NCBI RefSeq assembly: GCF_029227915.1
Contig: NC_079881.1
Coordinates: 7,376,001 to 7,440,000 of the forward strand
From: Hydractinia symbiolongicarpus
Taxonomy: Eukaryota; Cnidaria; Hydrozoa; Anthoathecata; Hydractiniidae
Length of the DNA: 64,000 nt
Reading direction: 5' to 3'
A model generated the notes under the pieces. The model did not search any database, was not told the origin of the DNA, and was given only the letters and a program-made list of their open reading frames with translations. Below are positions 35,201-47,432 of the stretch, one piece after another; within the stretch, counting starts at the first letter, position 1; every line of letters starts with the position of its first letter. Made by a program: the position numbers and the translations under genes.

Positions 35201-35307
35201 ACCTTGGAAATGTAGGACCCAGTGAAAAAGAAGAGGTACCTCGTTGTTCAATACCTGCTGATAATAAACAAGAAATTTTATTGCCACGACAACGTCTCTT
35301 CCGTTAA
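32222..35307 (+). CDS. small secreted modular protein, family member 2 (block A)
   Basis: Exon 1 (32222-32269) is the signal peptide MKTLLIIAITMTFFVK before GTAAAC, the same 16-codon phase-0 design as the gene at 7794. Module exon 34877-34954 follows ATTTTTAG and codes 26 residues ending LGGVTASPPEK. Terminal exon 35143-35307 follows AATTTTAG and codes 54 residues: SLETRRNS near the start, VDLGNVGPSEKEE, then VPRCS and a basic end QRLFR before TAA. Predicted protein about 96 residues. Two points are uncertain. The donor after PPEK is GTTTGT, and reading on gives VCNCTHVC and a stop, so a shorter form ending in C-x5-C is possible. The terminal exon could instead splice at GAG|GTACCT into a further exon at 35433. 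Function unknown. Confidence 0.55.
34158..34243 (+). repeat. dispersed repeat family R2 (GACGTCA-type), in gene A intron
   Basis: GCTGACGTGATCAAAATTCA followed by TCACGGGTTTTATCGACTAGT. The same pair of blocks with the same spacing recurs at 37490-37577 and, more diverged, at 62281-62366. It is preceded by a TTCTTGACCAGCGCTTTAAC-like segment also present near 41662. Class not determined. Confidence 0.55.
34752..34805 (+). other. possible decayed module exon in gene A
   Basis: Bounded by TTTTTAG and CTG|GTAGAA. Block C has the matching segment (after ACTTTTAG, before ACAG|GTAGGA), but the two differ in length by one base and the phase-0 reading of A hits TAA at codon 7. In another frame both read xAGKxITGF. 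It is absent from copy B. I take it as a relic or an unused exon. Confidence 0.3.
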
Positions 35308-35432
35308 AATAAGACCTTAATATTTAATCTTAAAAATGCTTAATTGAAACATGTCATTAACAAGGACTAAAAAAAATAGATGTCATTTCCGTACAAAAGT
35401 TTCGCGAGGCATGCAATTGTTTTTATTTTTAG

Positions 35433-35508
35433 ACATCAAAATCAGAGAAATATCTAAGAATTTTTTTGCGTTTATCTCTTGGAAGTGACAGCCTTGCCAG
35501 CGAAAAAG
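35433..35508 (+). other. possible extra 3' exon of gene A
   Basis: Follows TATTTTTAG and ends AAAAAG|GTATAT. The copy B equivalent (47332-47397) reads TSETRKKKVTALPPKKMYN and a stop. In A the start and the VTALPAKK end lie in different frames, so this copy is probably broken. Confidence 0.35.
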
Positions 35509-37489
35509 GTATATAACTTTATTTTAAACGCACCAATTGAAGTGTATTGAGCATTAAAAGGGTTAAATTTGTATAGTGAGAATATATTCGCTGAATGCTA
35601 AAATTTATACAGTCAGGTTAAGGTATATTTGTAAACTTCTTCCAATGGAATATTTTCTTACTGAGCGTGGATAAATCTAACAGTCTACTCATTTTAATTA
35701 ATCTGATATGTTTTAACTTAACCATGTTTTTGCACAGTATGTCAATAGTTTGCAAGCAGGCGTAAATAAAGATATTAATACGTAAAATTCTTCAAGATTT
35801 ATCAACAGGACTAGCGCTACCTTATATGATAATTCTGTTAGATACTATAGTACTTAGATATTATTTGGTCCTAAAGGATAAATTGATTGAAAAGCAGATA
35901 ATCCATAGAAAGGTTCTAAGAGGACTAAAGGCAATGCCTTCGTCAAAGAAGTTAATTTTCTTAAAAGAAATACATTTCATAGATTCCATCCAAACTTCAG
36001 TCATGAGAATTTCTTACTGCACTCCTATAGACCGTGGTTATAGAAAAGAGTTCTATTCTTCCTGTATATTTTTGAGGTGACGTAATGGTAAAATATTTTC
36101 CAATCAACTATTTAGTATTATTTTTAGAATAACATATTTCATTACATCATTGGAATTATCACTTCGGCCGAACAAAAACACGACGATAACGATGATGCGT
36201 TGCACATATTTTTTACGCCAGATTTTTACGGTTGAATTTTTAGACTTAACACAAGAACAATGTGAAATAGCCTGACTAACCGAAAGAAATGTTTTGTTTT
36301 ATTATCATAACATTCAGAAAGTGCATTTGCTAATATTTCAGGAAATAAATCTTTGAAAAAATTTTTTTTTTTCCAAATTAAGAAGCTCTAATGCTTGGGG
36401 AGGATGAAATTTCACGAATTTTGGAACAAAAGAACATTTTCTAATATTATTAATCTGTGATTTTTCTACTAGCATTTTTTTACCAATCTTATGTGTTATT
36501 TAATGTATGACTACATATTGTTTGATAATTTTCTTAACTGTTATTATACTAATTTATTTTATATCTATATTAAAATACTTGCTGACTGTCTGTAGAATAT
36601 TTTCATAACAAGGGGCTTGTAATGGAAAACGCCATTATGATCGCGTCTATAATCTTAAAATTAACCTCCGTCCAAGTAAATTTCATTACTTCATGCTAAC
36701 AGGCGGGTACACATGCACGAGATAACTAGCAGTTAATATTTATTTATTTTACAAATGAAAGGTGTTGTTTAAAATTTAATTTATCTCAGTATGCAATTTT
36801 ATTGTGACTAGGACAAAATATTGTAAACGGTGTTTTGAAAATGTTTTATAAATTTGCACCGCTTCTTCTATCTGCTTCCTTCCCCAAGTTTTTTTGTTTT
36901 TCTCCCATATTATAACAAATAAAACCTTTTTAGCTGCCGTTCCACATAGCCAATATAGTTGAAGTTTAGTATCCACTTTTCTGCGTGTATATATCTACTC
37001 CTTTATAAAACGATAGGTAAATACATTAACACAGACGTTGCAACTTTAAGGATAACACTGAAAACGGTAACATTCACTTTCTACTTCATCCTCACAATTA
37101 GGTTTTATCTTCTGATATTCATTTCTTGCTCCTATTTGAGATGAAACCACGTACATAACTAACATATATAAAGGTTTGAAGTACCCACTCAAATAATTTC
37201 TATAATAACACAGAGCTTCTGTGTGTCTGTGTGTGACTTTTTCAAAGTGGATTATTCTTCACGATTTTCTTTAATAAAGTCTATAAAACATCACCTATAA
37301 ATTAGTTCTGTAATTTACCAAACTTAGGTGTTAAAATATCACTAACGTCAATTTTCTAATTTAAATTATTATTATCATTATTACAAATATTTATACATCA
37401 TATATAGCCAGTTTAGTGTTGGAAACACTGTTATCAATGTGGGTCCTGTGTTCGAAATGTGCACATTAAGTATATATTTGTGGATGGGT
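35509..37489. other. 3' part of duplicated block A; no gene seen
   Basis: Contains segments shared in inverse orientation with blocks B and C, for example CAAGGGGCTTGTAATGG and AAACGCCATTATGATCG near 36610-36640 against 46335-46375 and 52485-52525. ORF 35826-36080 lies here without a domain or conservation signature. Confidence 0.5.
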
Positions 37490-37577
37490 CGCTGACGTCA
37501 TCAAATTTCAAATGACGCTTCTGTTTCGATTTTATCCTGCCCCAGTAGAATTTTCCACGGGCTTTATTGACTAGTAT
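37490..37577 (+). repeat. dispersed repeat family R2, second copy
   Basis: CGCTGACGTCATCAAATTTC then TTCCACGGGCTTTATTGACTAGT-type end. Same layout as 34158-34243. Confidence 0.55.
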
Positions 37578-37920
37578 TCTATATTATAATGCGCTTGTGT
37601 GAGTTACTATAGTTGATTGTGGTATGAAAAACATCGTCTACTTCCTTGCAGCAAATGCATTTGCTGTCCTAACGCGTGGCGTTGCGTTAAAATTTACTAA
37701 ATTGATAACAAAGTACAACACGGGGGCTGCTTTCCCTTTTAAATTAAAGGCGCTTTGAGGCTAAAATGTTAACAATAATACCCCTTTACCTCCGGTTTTA
37801 TTAGCGGCGTTTTTTAAATTTTATGTTTGGGACAATAGTTTATATAAATGCATATAAGTTGCCACTATATAAGCATTATTATGTGCTCTATAAATATATA
37901 TATATATCTGTATTACAGCA

Positions 37921-37956
37921 GTACACCTATATATAGACATATATATATAGGTGTAC
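37921..37956. repeat. perfect inverted repeat (hairpin)
   Basis: GTACACCTATATATA and its complement TATATATAGGTGTAC are separated by only a few bases; arms of about 15 bp. Confidence 0.8.
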
Positions 37957-38859
37957 GTTACATATGAAAAACAGCTTATATATTCACAGACCACACCTAC
38001 TCTTAAATGAAGTCCTTGTCATAATATAATGGAAATTTAATTTTGTGTTCGGAAAAGCTGGCTGTTCTTTGTTCCCCTTTTTTCTACTTCGTTACTTTAA
38101 AATAACTCTTTACAAAAAACAAAGCATGTTTATAGAGATTCAGCTTAGCAAGGTTTTTGTAAAGCTTTTTAATAACGTGGCCGTGCACTGGCTACATAAA
38201 ACCAGCCACTGCCAATCAGTAGCTAAAAAGTATTTTTTTCTAGTTGTGTAGCTAGCTATACATGGATACTTCATAACCAGCAAAGTCCCCAATTTAAACT
38301 TACCTGGTTGAGTATTAGCTGCTGTTCCTAGCTACTGTTAGCTTCGAATTACGGCTCACCAGTACCTAGCCAACCCTTCAGTTACGGTTCTATTCCTTTA
38401 GCTATCTATACCTAGCTAGTACAGTAGTCTTTGTAAGAATATGGCACTAAATTATTTGGCTCGAGCTTTGGAGTATAAATCATCGAAGATATAGCAAGCC
38501 GCAAAATCCTTTAAGGAAGCGTTAGGTACGTTAGTTACTCTACTGGTATATTAAAGATATTTCAAGGACACATTTATGCCTCAAGATTTTGTGTGAACGT
38601 ACATGCACGCTAGATAAAAAAAAGGATTTTTGTTTAACATGTGGTATGGGTGGAAGCTAAAGTGTGATGATTTTTGTTGTTCTAGATGTTTCAAAACAAA
38701 TCTTTTGTCTTTGACATTTCGTGTTATCCTTTTGTTGTGGTACTGTATGTGAAATATAAAAAAGACTGTTTTCTCTAAAATCTTATGTTACAAGCGTTTA
38801 TAACGATTCTGGCAAAAAATTATGAAGGTTTTAGACATTTTAAGTAACTCTGAAATCAA

Positions 38860-41120
38860 CAGTCGATTTCCCTTTTCAAAATTCATTGCACTTTATCAAC
38901 TACAAAAATGTCACGTTTCTTTTCTGTTCATGAAACTTTCTTTCCATTGAAATTTTTGACAATAAGTTAACAGCAATGAAATACTTCTAAAAAAGATATA
39001 AATGTTCCAAATTGCATTTTGTGACATTTCATGTAAGATTTTTTAAGTAAGGACAATATGTTAAAAGAACTGGGTTTGTGTGCAAACCTTCGTTTTTTGA
39101 CCATGTGCAATACACCAAAGAGCTACTTTGGTTTTTCCAATTTACTCTTCGCAAGCCTGTTTTGACATTTTGGATTGAATATTGTGGTTGAGAGAACAAA
39201 TTTTATTTAATGCGCTATTATTTTTATTTGGTGTAAATTTCCGTCGGAAAGAGGATGAAATACCAATTTGATTTGATTTTTAAGTTACAAGTGTGGTTTT
39301 TAAACTTTTGGCTAAGTTTTGTAGAAGAGAATGACAAAAAACATACCGAAAGAACTGTTATTTGTTGCTTTGGATGTTATATCTGAAACTGTTGACACTT
39401 TATGAGCTTTTGTTGGAGGGAGTATCATATAATGCATTAAAAAAACTAATTTTTTAGAGTAATATTTTACACCTTGCAACCTGTGTTTTCATATTTTATA
39501 TACACTCTTAAGGGAAAAAGACTGTATGAGACAAACGGAAATGACTCCTCCTTTTTAAATTTGATGTGTTCCAAATTGTGTTTTTAACATTTTGTGTAAA
39601 GGTTTACAACTTGCAGTATTACCAAAATAACAAGGTTTACTGCAACAAACTATTTTTTTACAGTTTGGATTAAAATATTGTTTTAGAGAGCATACATGCA
39701 ATGTACTGAAATATTTCAATTTTAAATATTTTGAATTTCGGTTAAAGTTTTGCGAGAGAACGGCATGCAATAGATTAAAATAAAATTATTTAGTTGATTT
39801 ATAATTTACATTACAAATAGTGGGTTTTTATGGTAAAAATTTTTAAAGAAGCAGCGTAAAATGAATTTCCAGACAGGTTGACACTGTAATATGACACTGT
39901 ACCATGCATTACAGAGAAAACCATTTTTTGTCCAATAAAATTTGGCATCTTCAGCTGTTTTTATATTTTTTCTGAATTTTTGTGACGGACGGCTGTATGA
40001 GATTGACATTTTGTGTAGCAAGCTGGTTTGGTCTGACATTGTGTGTATTTGTTGGGGAGAAATGTATGTGGTATACTTTATTGTCATATACAGATGTGGG
40101 AAGAAAATTCTACGGTATCGCAGGTTTTTCCAAAAATTTTCAAAATTAAAAATGCCATAAAATATTTAGTTTTTTTTGTGTGCAAACCGAAAAAACAACT
40201 TCTTCAAGAATTTTAAAGTCTTGAGCTCAGCAGTTAGCTTTGAAGTTAAAACTTCTTAAATGTAAGAGGTTCTAACCGCCAAAAAAAATTTGATATTCTT
40301 AAAACCAAAAATTATTTCCCAAAAATCTCAATCTTTATATGGTTTAACACTGAAATTATGTGAAAAGTTGAACCCATGAATTTTATCAGCTTATAATTTT
40401 ATCAATTGAAAATTTACCCTTTTCCTTTTCCGTTCATGAATATTTTTTTGTTATAGTAATTTTAGGCAATAAATCAAAGAAATGACGTACTTTTCAGAAG
40501 AAAATTGCGTTTTTGAATTTTAATTGAAATATTACGACATGCGATACTATCAACATAAGTGGTTTTACACTACCAAACTTTTTTTGTTTGCAGTTTCGAT
40601 TGCAATATTATTTCAAAGCGCATATAGTGGGATTTAAAAGTTTATAGTTACCATTTTGTGGAAAAATGGTGTATAATGAACTGCAGATAGATTGTTGTTG
40701 TTTCAATGTTATGACACCGTACCATGCATTACAAAAAAAAATTGTTATATGAAATTTTTTCTGTTATTTTTTTATTTTTTTATTTTATGAAAACTGTTGT
40801 GATGGATTGCTGTATGAGGTTGACATGTTGTGTAAGAATTTATGGGTAGAGGCGATATGCAAACTAATTTTTGGTAATTTATGATTTATGCACTACTGTG
40901 TGGTGAGAATGCAATAGGTAAAAAAATGTTTTTCTTTTCTTAAAATTAACTTTTTGTCACTCTTTTTTTGCGCATTTCAGATAATTTTTTTTTTTTGCTA
41001 AAGGCACTATTTAATATTTGATATTTAATTGTTTAATATTTGTTGATAACTGTTGATTTTTTACAATTTGTGTCAACCTTTGTGGCCGTGGCCGTGGTTG
41101 TATGCGATAAAATGATTGAC
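38860..41120 (+). repeat. highly diverged tandem array of a long unit
   Basis: Recurrent blocks in the same order: TTCTGTTCATGAAAC (38931) and TTCCGTTCATGAAT (40428); CAGTTTGGATTAAAATATTG (39661) and CAGTTTCGATTGCAATATTA (40592), with a weaker TTTTGGATTGAATATTG at 39170; GACACTGTACCATGCATTAC (39893) and GACACCGTACCATGCATTAC (40712); GGCTGTATGAGATTGACAT (39989) and TGCTGTATGAGGTTGACAT (40808). Offsets vary (about 490, 820, 930, 1500), so copies carry indels. ORFs inside (39555-40160) are incidental. Confidence 0.55.
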
Positions 41121-43080
41121 CGACTTTAGTATATATGGAAATTTTTATTTGGCGTGTTTTTTAGGATGAGGCAAACGACATTTGTAGTGAGTTAAATTTT
41201 ATTGATTGGACATAGTAGTTATTTTCTAAATTAATTTCTTTGTTCTCAGAAAAAGTAGAACTAATTTTAGTAGAATTAACTTTTAGATATACTTATATAT
41301 TAAAGTTGTTGGAAACATATAATTTTGTTAGACACTTGAGTTAATCTAGTTACGAAAATTCATGGTGTTTATAAGATGCAATAGTGATATTCAATTTTTC
41401 CCCTTAAGAATAAGTGGAAAACTATATCTCAATTTCTAATCATGAAAGTACTTCTTTTCACGTTCATGAATCAGATAGACATTAATGTTTTTAGTTTAAT
41501 GAATGAAGACATTGCATTGCATTAAAAGCCATTGCATTTTTATCTACTGGTACCTAAAAGAAACAAATTTCGTAAAGCTGGATGAATCCACTTGTTTCAG
41601 AACAAAAAGGTTGATGACTTTATCAAAAAACATTCAAAGGCCAATATCGCTATAGCTGCATACATTTTCTTGATCTGCGCTTCAAGGTTTAATCAACAAA
41701 CAGGTTAAACAAATTTTTAGGAAAATATTTAGTGCACACTGGCAGGTCTTTGCCAACGTGAACTAAATTTTAAACCCTATGACTCATTAACCATCCGTTA
41801 AAAGCACATGACTCTATAATTAATTTTGATCAGCTTCTCTAGTTCTACACAATAGAAAAAAATATGTAAACGAGTTTTTACAATATGTGTACATTAACGG
41901 GTTTTTGCTGATGTCCAAAACTAGAAATTAAAAAAAAAAGGTTGCGAAGCATTACGCAAGTTGCAAGCAAAATTGAAACTAGCCAATAGTTGTCCCTAAT
42001 GTGTTTTGTTTCTCTTTGATATAATACGGCGAGGTGCTAACATCTTACTGCAGCTATATGGGAATACACCAAAACTGAAAATCATAGATGTAGAAAACCC
42101 TGGGGACGAGGTTGTAAAATAAACTCACCGCGGATCAACAACAACTCGTTGCGCAAAAGTAGTGATTTTTTGGCAAAAAAAAAAAATATATATATATGCG
42201 GAATATTTCTTTTTAGAAGGTACGAGAAATTTATATCGCGCGAAACTAAACAAAAAGGATTACTGAGAAATTTCGTAAAACCCCTTTCCACAGAATTATA
42301 AAATTAAATATTGATAATAATCACAATATTGTCAGTGTTGAGCGACGTAAATCCAACATTGATGAAGCTCTTAGTGCCAAAAATCCATGCAAAGGTATAC
42401 TTTTATAAAGTTAAAACTTCTATTCTGATAGAAATGCAATACATCGAGTTGTGCAATCCGTAGTGTGCCGAAATGACACGAATTAAGGGGATGCGCGTCG
42501 TAAGGTACACTCTTTCAACCGGAAAATAATACTCGGAACGCAGATAATAACAGAGACGATTAACGATTTCGGAGATTTTTTCACGTAAAAATAACGGCAC
42601 TAGTTATGAAAACCGATTTCTTGAAGCCACGGTATCTGCTGCAATAAGTTTCGAAAACTCACGGGAAACAACAAACAAAAACAAACAGTCTACAGAAACG
42701 AAAACAATTTAATAACTTTATCAAGATTTATAAAACAGCTTCAAGAAAAACAATAACAACGCGGTGTGAGGTTTCGCTTTCTTCTTTTTACCCTCACCTA
42801 TTGAAAAATAACATCTCTCCTCGCTCTAATTGTACGCAATCTAAAAAGAAACAGAAAACATTTTTATATAGGATATTATACTATATATATAGAGTAACGC
42901 CTCTAAATACATTAAAATCCAGTACCTTTAAGGGACGATATTTAGAGCTAAATTTCTAAACTACAAACATATATCATTTTTTGGGACAGAGTGCTCAAAA
43001 AGTGTTTACTAAATACAATATGCTTGGTATAATTAATATAGTCATGCAACTCTGTGTACTTTGAGGGTTGTCTTCTTTTG
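41121..43080. other. intergenic with repeat fragments, no gene
   Basis: Near 41660-41930 an R2-family relative (ACATTTTCTTGATCTGCGCT, ACACAATAGA, GCTGATGTCC). Around 42098-42113 lies CCTGGGGACGAGGTTG, which resembles a short motif I recall as common in marine invertebrate repeats. Short ORFs at 42082-42291 and 42403-42600 (minus) fall in this repeat material. Confidence 0.4.
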
Positions 43081-43330
43081 GGGATTGGTAGTTTAGTCGG
43101 TAGAGCGTTCACTTCATATTCATATGAGTTCAATCCCACATAACAGTTGTTCCTTATTGGACAGAACTTTAAAGGGTTTCTGTAGCTCAAATGGAAGCTT
43201 TTTAACACTCTAGAACCGTATATGTTGTCCCTCCTGGAAAAAAATTGACAGGGTAAATTTATTGGAATTAATGAGGCTAACCACATAAAATATAGATCAC
43301 TACTTTTCGTGGCCAAGACAACAGAATTGA
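43081..43330 (+). repeat. tRNA-derived SINE
   Basis: Head with A-box region GGTAGTTTAGTCGGTAGAGC (43087-43106) and B box GAGTTCAATCCC (43126-43137); the anticodon arm is shortened. The body continues with TTTCTGTAGCTCAAATGG and GAGGCTAACCACATAAAATA. The minus-strand 157-codon ORF 42948-43421 reads through this SINE and is not taken as a gene. Confidence 0.65.
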
Positions 43331-45800
43331 AAGCACTGTTTTCCATTTGGAAAGTACAAATTGTATTTAACAATTTGCTGAAGGTTGCCCTCATATTTAT
43401 GGCGTTTTGGCCAGTTGACACACATACTAATCTACCATACTGAACACAAAAGTTACGAAAAACACGAAATTTGATTAAGGTGTATTATGTGGTTTCACAT
43501 TCTTAAAGGGTCATTCAAGAGTAGTTTTTACGTATCATAGCTTAGCTATATCACATTATTGTAATCTCATTAAACACAATGCAAAAACGTAGGGTCGTAA
43601 AGAAAATGCTAAAGCCCTAAATTTTTTTATCTTTTTTAAATATTTTATATATGCCCAAACTTAATCTCCCAAAAACAATAATTACATTCGTGACTTCACA
43701 TGTCGTACATAAGCTCACTACTTGAAAATTTTATTGCTAGGTTTGAGTGTTGAAGAATTTAACAACTTGCAAAAGTAGGCAAACAAAGTAGAATTTCCAA
43801 GTAAAGGCACCATTTGATAAAATAGTATAGAGGTATTTTCCCCTTTTAGTTTTGGATTGGTGACTTAAATTTATTTCCACGATGCAACAAAAAAAAAGAA
43901 GCAACTTGAGTTTTAGTAAATATTTAAAAATTGTATAACAAAATTTAAAAAGAAAGAGTTTTGTGAATCATTATGAATTGAATTTTTTTCTTCTGACTGT
44001 AGCTAGAGGTAGCTAAAGGCAAGATAAAAGCTAATGATTCGATTGAAGGAGGACAGCAAAAAATATTTTCCATGGTGGCCACAGGCACCGAAAACTAATT
44101 TAGTTAGCTAGCTACATCAAACCAAGGAAAAAGCGTAAATATAACTTTCAAATCATCCATACCTTCGCAACTCACTTTTCTTCTGCTGTATGAAAAGGAT
44201 ACCAAACATACCAATTCAAGCTGATAATTTGGTACTTTAAAATCTTCTTTTTAATGAAGCCATAAATATAACACGTTTTTGCGCATTATAAACGTTCAAA
44301 TTAGCATAATTTGCCTTCAAAAGGTATATACAAGCATTCCAAGTCCAAGTATTAAGAGAAATAGCATGCCAGCTAAGCCAGTTATTACCAAGACTTGTAA
44401 AAACTATGTATTTGTCTTAGGTCTGTAAAATACATGATAATTCAAATTAGCCGATAGCCGTTTCCTGATTGCTTGAGTGTACTTCCCAGTCTTTCGCTTC
44501 CGGCGAACGGAAAATCGGGAAATAACGGGGGGAGGGGGGTACGAAGGACGGGGGTCTGTAAAAGGGGGGTACGGGGGTACAAAGCCTATTTATTGGCATT
44601 TTTTAGCTAACATTCATAAGAGCTACTTGGCCAAACTTATTTGTTCTATTAGACAAAAAAATAACCTACCTTTTCTTAAATAAATATCAGTCATATCTCC
44701 TTGAGCTGATTATATATGATTTTTTTTCTATCGAAATTTTGAGATTCTTAATAATTCTCTTGGTATACTTCACGTAGCAAACGTCCTCCACAATTTTGCT
44801 TTGCTTGCGAAGCTTAATTGCTTCGCAAAAAATTAAAACATTATATTTCCCTAATTGTTTATCCAAATCAAATGATCCTAAAGATTTTCTTCATCCGCGT
44901 TTCTTTTTCCACACATTAAAGGCAACGACTAAATGAATTTCTTTATTTTTATGTGGATTATGGTTATCAAAATTCAATAAACCGATTTTTTCCACTGTCC
45001 TTCTGCCTATGCATTTTTATTTTCATGGTCTTATCTACTAATAAAAATATATGGTTATGTCAAAAGAAATCGATTCGCAGACAATTAACTAGACAGACTG
45101 GCCAGTTATAATTACCTTTAGGTATTGGAGTAAAGTACACATAACATCCCACTGTTGCTTTATATGGTCTTGCGTAACCGTTATGAGATATTAGCGGTAT
45201 GCGACTGTTAGGATATTACATTGGCTAAAACTACTTCTCAGAAACTTAAAACGAAATAAAATTTACAGTTGAAATCATTTTCAACCTAATCTGCATTAAA
45301 TTATGGTATTTTTGATACTTTAAAAATGTCAAGGACTTGAAGTTTGTTATTCTTTCTTCTTTTTCTAATTTTTCTTTTGTGCTACGTTCTTGCAAAGTGT
45401 CATCACTAAGGCTCTCCATAGTTGGAAGTCAAGTTTACTGACGTTTTAAGCACTTACTTGCAAGATCCAGTGGATTCCTTTAAACAAACCGACGAAGCAC
45501 TTGGAGAACAGCAACCGATGTGTGGTAAAAAAATATCATTTACAATAGAAGACATAAACTTGTTTTAAGGCCTGATTTTAACAATTTTAGATCATTAAAT
45601 TTTTTAAAAAAATTGAAATGAGCCCATATAAAGAATGTCCTAAATTCGATATCGCAAGGGTTTTTACCATTATCTACTGATCTGGCAGGTTAGATTATGT
45701 AAGTTTGGTGCATGCGTAGAGAAATGTGTACTTTGTATAATGTTGGTTGTATATTACAAAACTTTGAATTTATAATTGGTTATCTGAATTGGTAAAATGA
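43331..45800. other. intergenic, no gene seen; G-rich tract inside
   Basis: AT-rich sequence without a supported exon. The only strong local signal is the G-run tract at 44527-44577, listed separately. Confidence 0.4.
44527..44577 (+). other. G-quadruplex-prone tract
   Basis: Five G-runs of 5-6 bases (44527-44532, 44534-44539, 44550-44554, 44564-44569, 44573-44577) within 51 bases, in a background of about one-third GC. Meets the usual four-run G4 pattern. Confidence 0.7.
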
Positions 45801-47331
45801 GCAAGATTTACTTGTCACTTTAGCCTGTAAAGAAGCAGATGGAGCGGTCATCAAATAATAAACGATAATTGTAAGGATGATGTAGCATGTTACGTAATTT
45901 AAACGGAGGTAATATTGTTATATTTGCTGCATTACAGAAATGTAGAGAAGTCTATTACAAGCAGATAAGTGGATACTAGATTTTAATACTTTGGCTATGT
46001 GGGACGGTAACTAAATATGTTTTGATAGTATTGATATGACAGCAAAAACAAACTTGAGAGTGGAAGCATAAAAACAAGCGTCATAAAGTCATAAAACGTT
46101 TCCAAAAGACTGTATACAATATTTTCTCATAGTCATAATAAAATTACATACTAAATAAATTAAACTTTAGATATCACATGTCATTTGTGAAACTGCTTGT
46201 TAGCATATGGAAATTCCACGAGAAATCGCCTGTCATAAATAATAACTGGATAGCTATTTTGTGCATGCTCATCCTTCTGTCAGCAAAAAGTAATGAAATT
46301 TACTTTTTCGGAGGTTAATTTTAAGATAATAAATCCGATCATAATGGCGTTTTCGATTGCAAGCCCCTTGTTACTAGATTGTTTTTCAGACAGTCAGCGA
46401 GTATTATATTATGTTTATAAATAAATATTAATAAAAAAACAGTTAAAAATTTATCAAACAATATCTATTGATACATTAAATAACAAATAAGAAACCGGTT
46501 TGTAAAAACATGAAAGTAAAAAAATGACAGATTAAAAAATTTTGTGACGGGAAAATTTTTTGTTAATTATTTTAAGTTGTACTCAATAAAGTGAAGGGTT
46601 TTGGAAATGAGAATTTTCTTATTTTTGGTAATACATCGTTTTCGAAATCATAAAACTGAAATAACGTTTTTTTTATTGTTGACTTAATAGTTTGCTCTGT
46701 TTTTTAGGAAATATGTGCAATCTGGTAAACGATTGCAAAGAACATCTTTAAGGGAATGATTTTGCAAATTTTATGAGTCTTGTGAATTTTAAAGAACTCA
46801 ATATTAACTAAATTCACAAAAATTAATAGTATTTACTAAGCCTTAATTGAAGCCACTCAACAACTATTTTCTATAACCACAATCTTATCACAAGAGAATG
46901 ATGAAATCCCATGACTAAAGGTGTGGTCCCGTTAAAAATTTACCACAACAACATTACTTAAGTCCACTCAGAGCCTTTCTATTTATTTTCTGTTTTCAAT
47001 CAGTGTTTCCTTTTGGACAAACTATTTTCTAAGTACTGTAGTAAGAAATAGGATTATCATTTAACATAGCATCAGTCCTGTTAATAATTTATTTTTGTTA
47101 TCTATGCTTACCGGTAAGCTATTCAAATGCTGCAAAAAAATGGAAATATATCAAATGAATTGAATTGAGTTGAAATTAAGATTTATCCACGCTTAGTAAA
47201 AAAATATTAAATCTGAAGGAGTCTCGCGAAACATACCTTAACCTGACTGTGCAAATCATGGTATTCAGCAAATATCTGTTTATTATACAAGCTTAACCCT
47301 TTAATGCACAGGATACTTAAATCAGTGCGTC

Positions 47332-47397
47332 TTAAAAGAAGTTATACATCTTTTTCGGTGGCAAGGCTGTCACTTTTTTTTTTCTTGTTTCTGATGT
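47332..47397 (-). other. additional module exon of copy B, beyond a MITE
   Basis: Follows CTTTTTTAG and reads TSETRKKKVTALPPKKMYN, then FF and a stop. It starts like the TSETRRN exon of copy C and ends like the VTASPPEKVCN exon of copies A and C, as if one module were shortened in the middle. A 753-bp MITE now separates it from the rest of gene B. It may be an alternative terminal exon or a relic. Confidence 0.4.
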
Positions 47398-47432
47398 CTA
47401 AAAAAGAAAGCAATTGCATGCTCACGTATTAA

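Noticed and set aside
35072-35287. 71-codon minus-strand ORF
   Set aside because: It is antisense to the terminal exon of gene A, which has conserved splice sites and paralogues.
35826-36080. 84-codon plus-strand ORF downstream of gene A
   Set aside because: The homologous 3' flanks of blocks B and C do not keep this frame open, and no domain is seen.
43081-43145. Functional tRNA gene
   Set aside because: A and B boxes are present, but the anticodon arm is too short and no acceptor stem pairs.
42948-43421. 157-codon minus-strand ORF
   Set aside because: It runs antisense through a tRNA-derived SINE; the frame is a by-product of the repeat.
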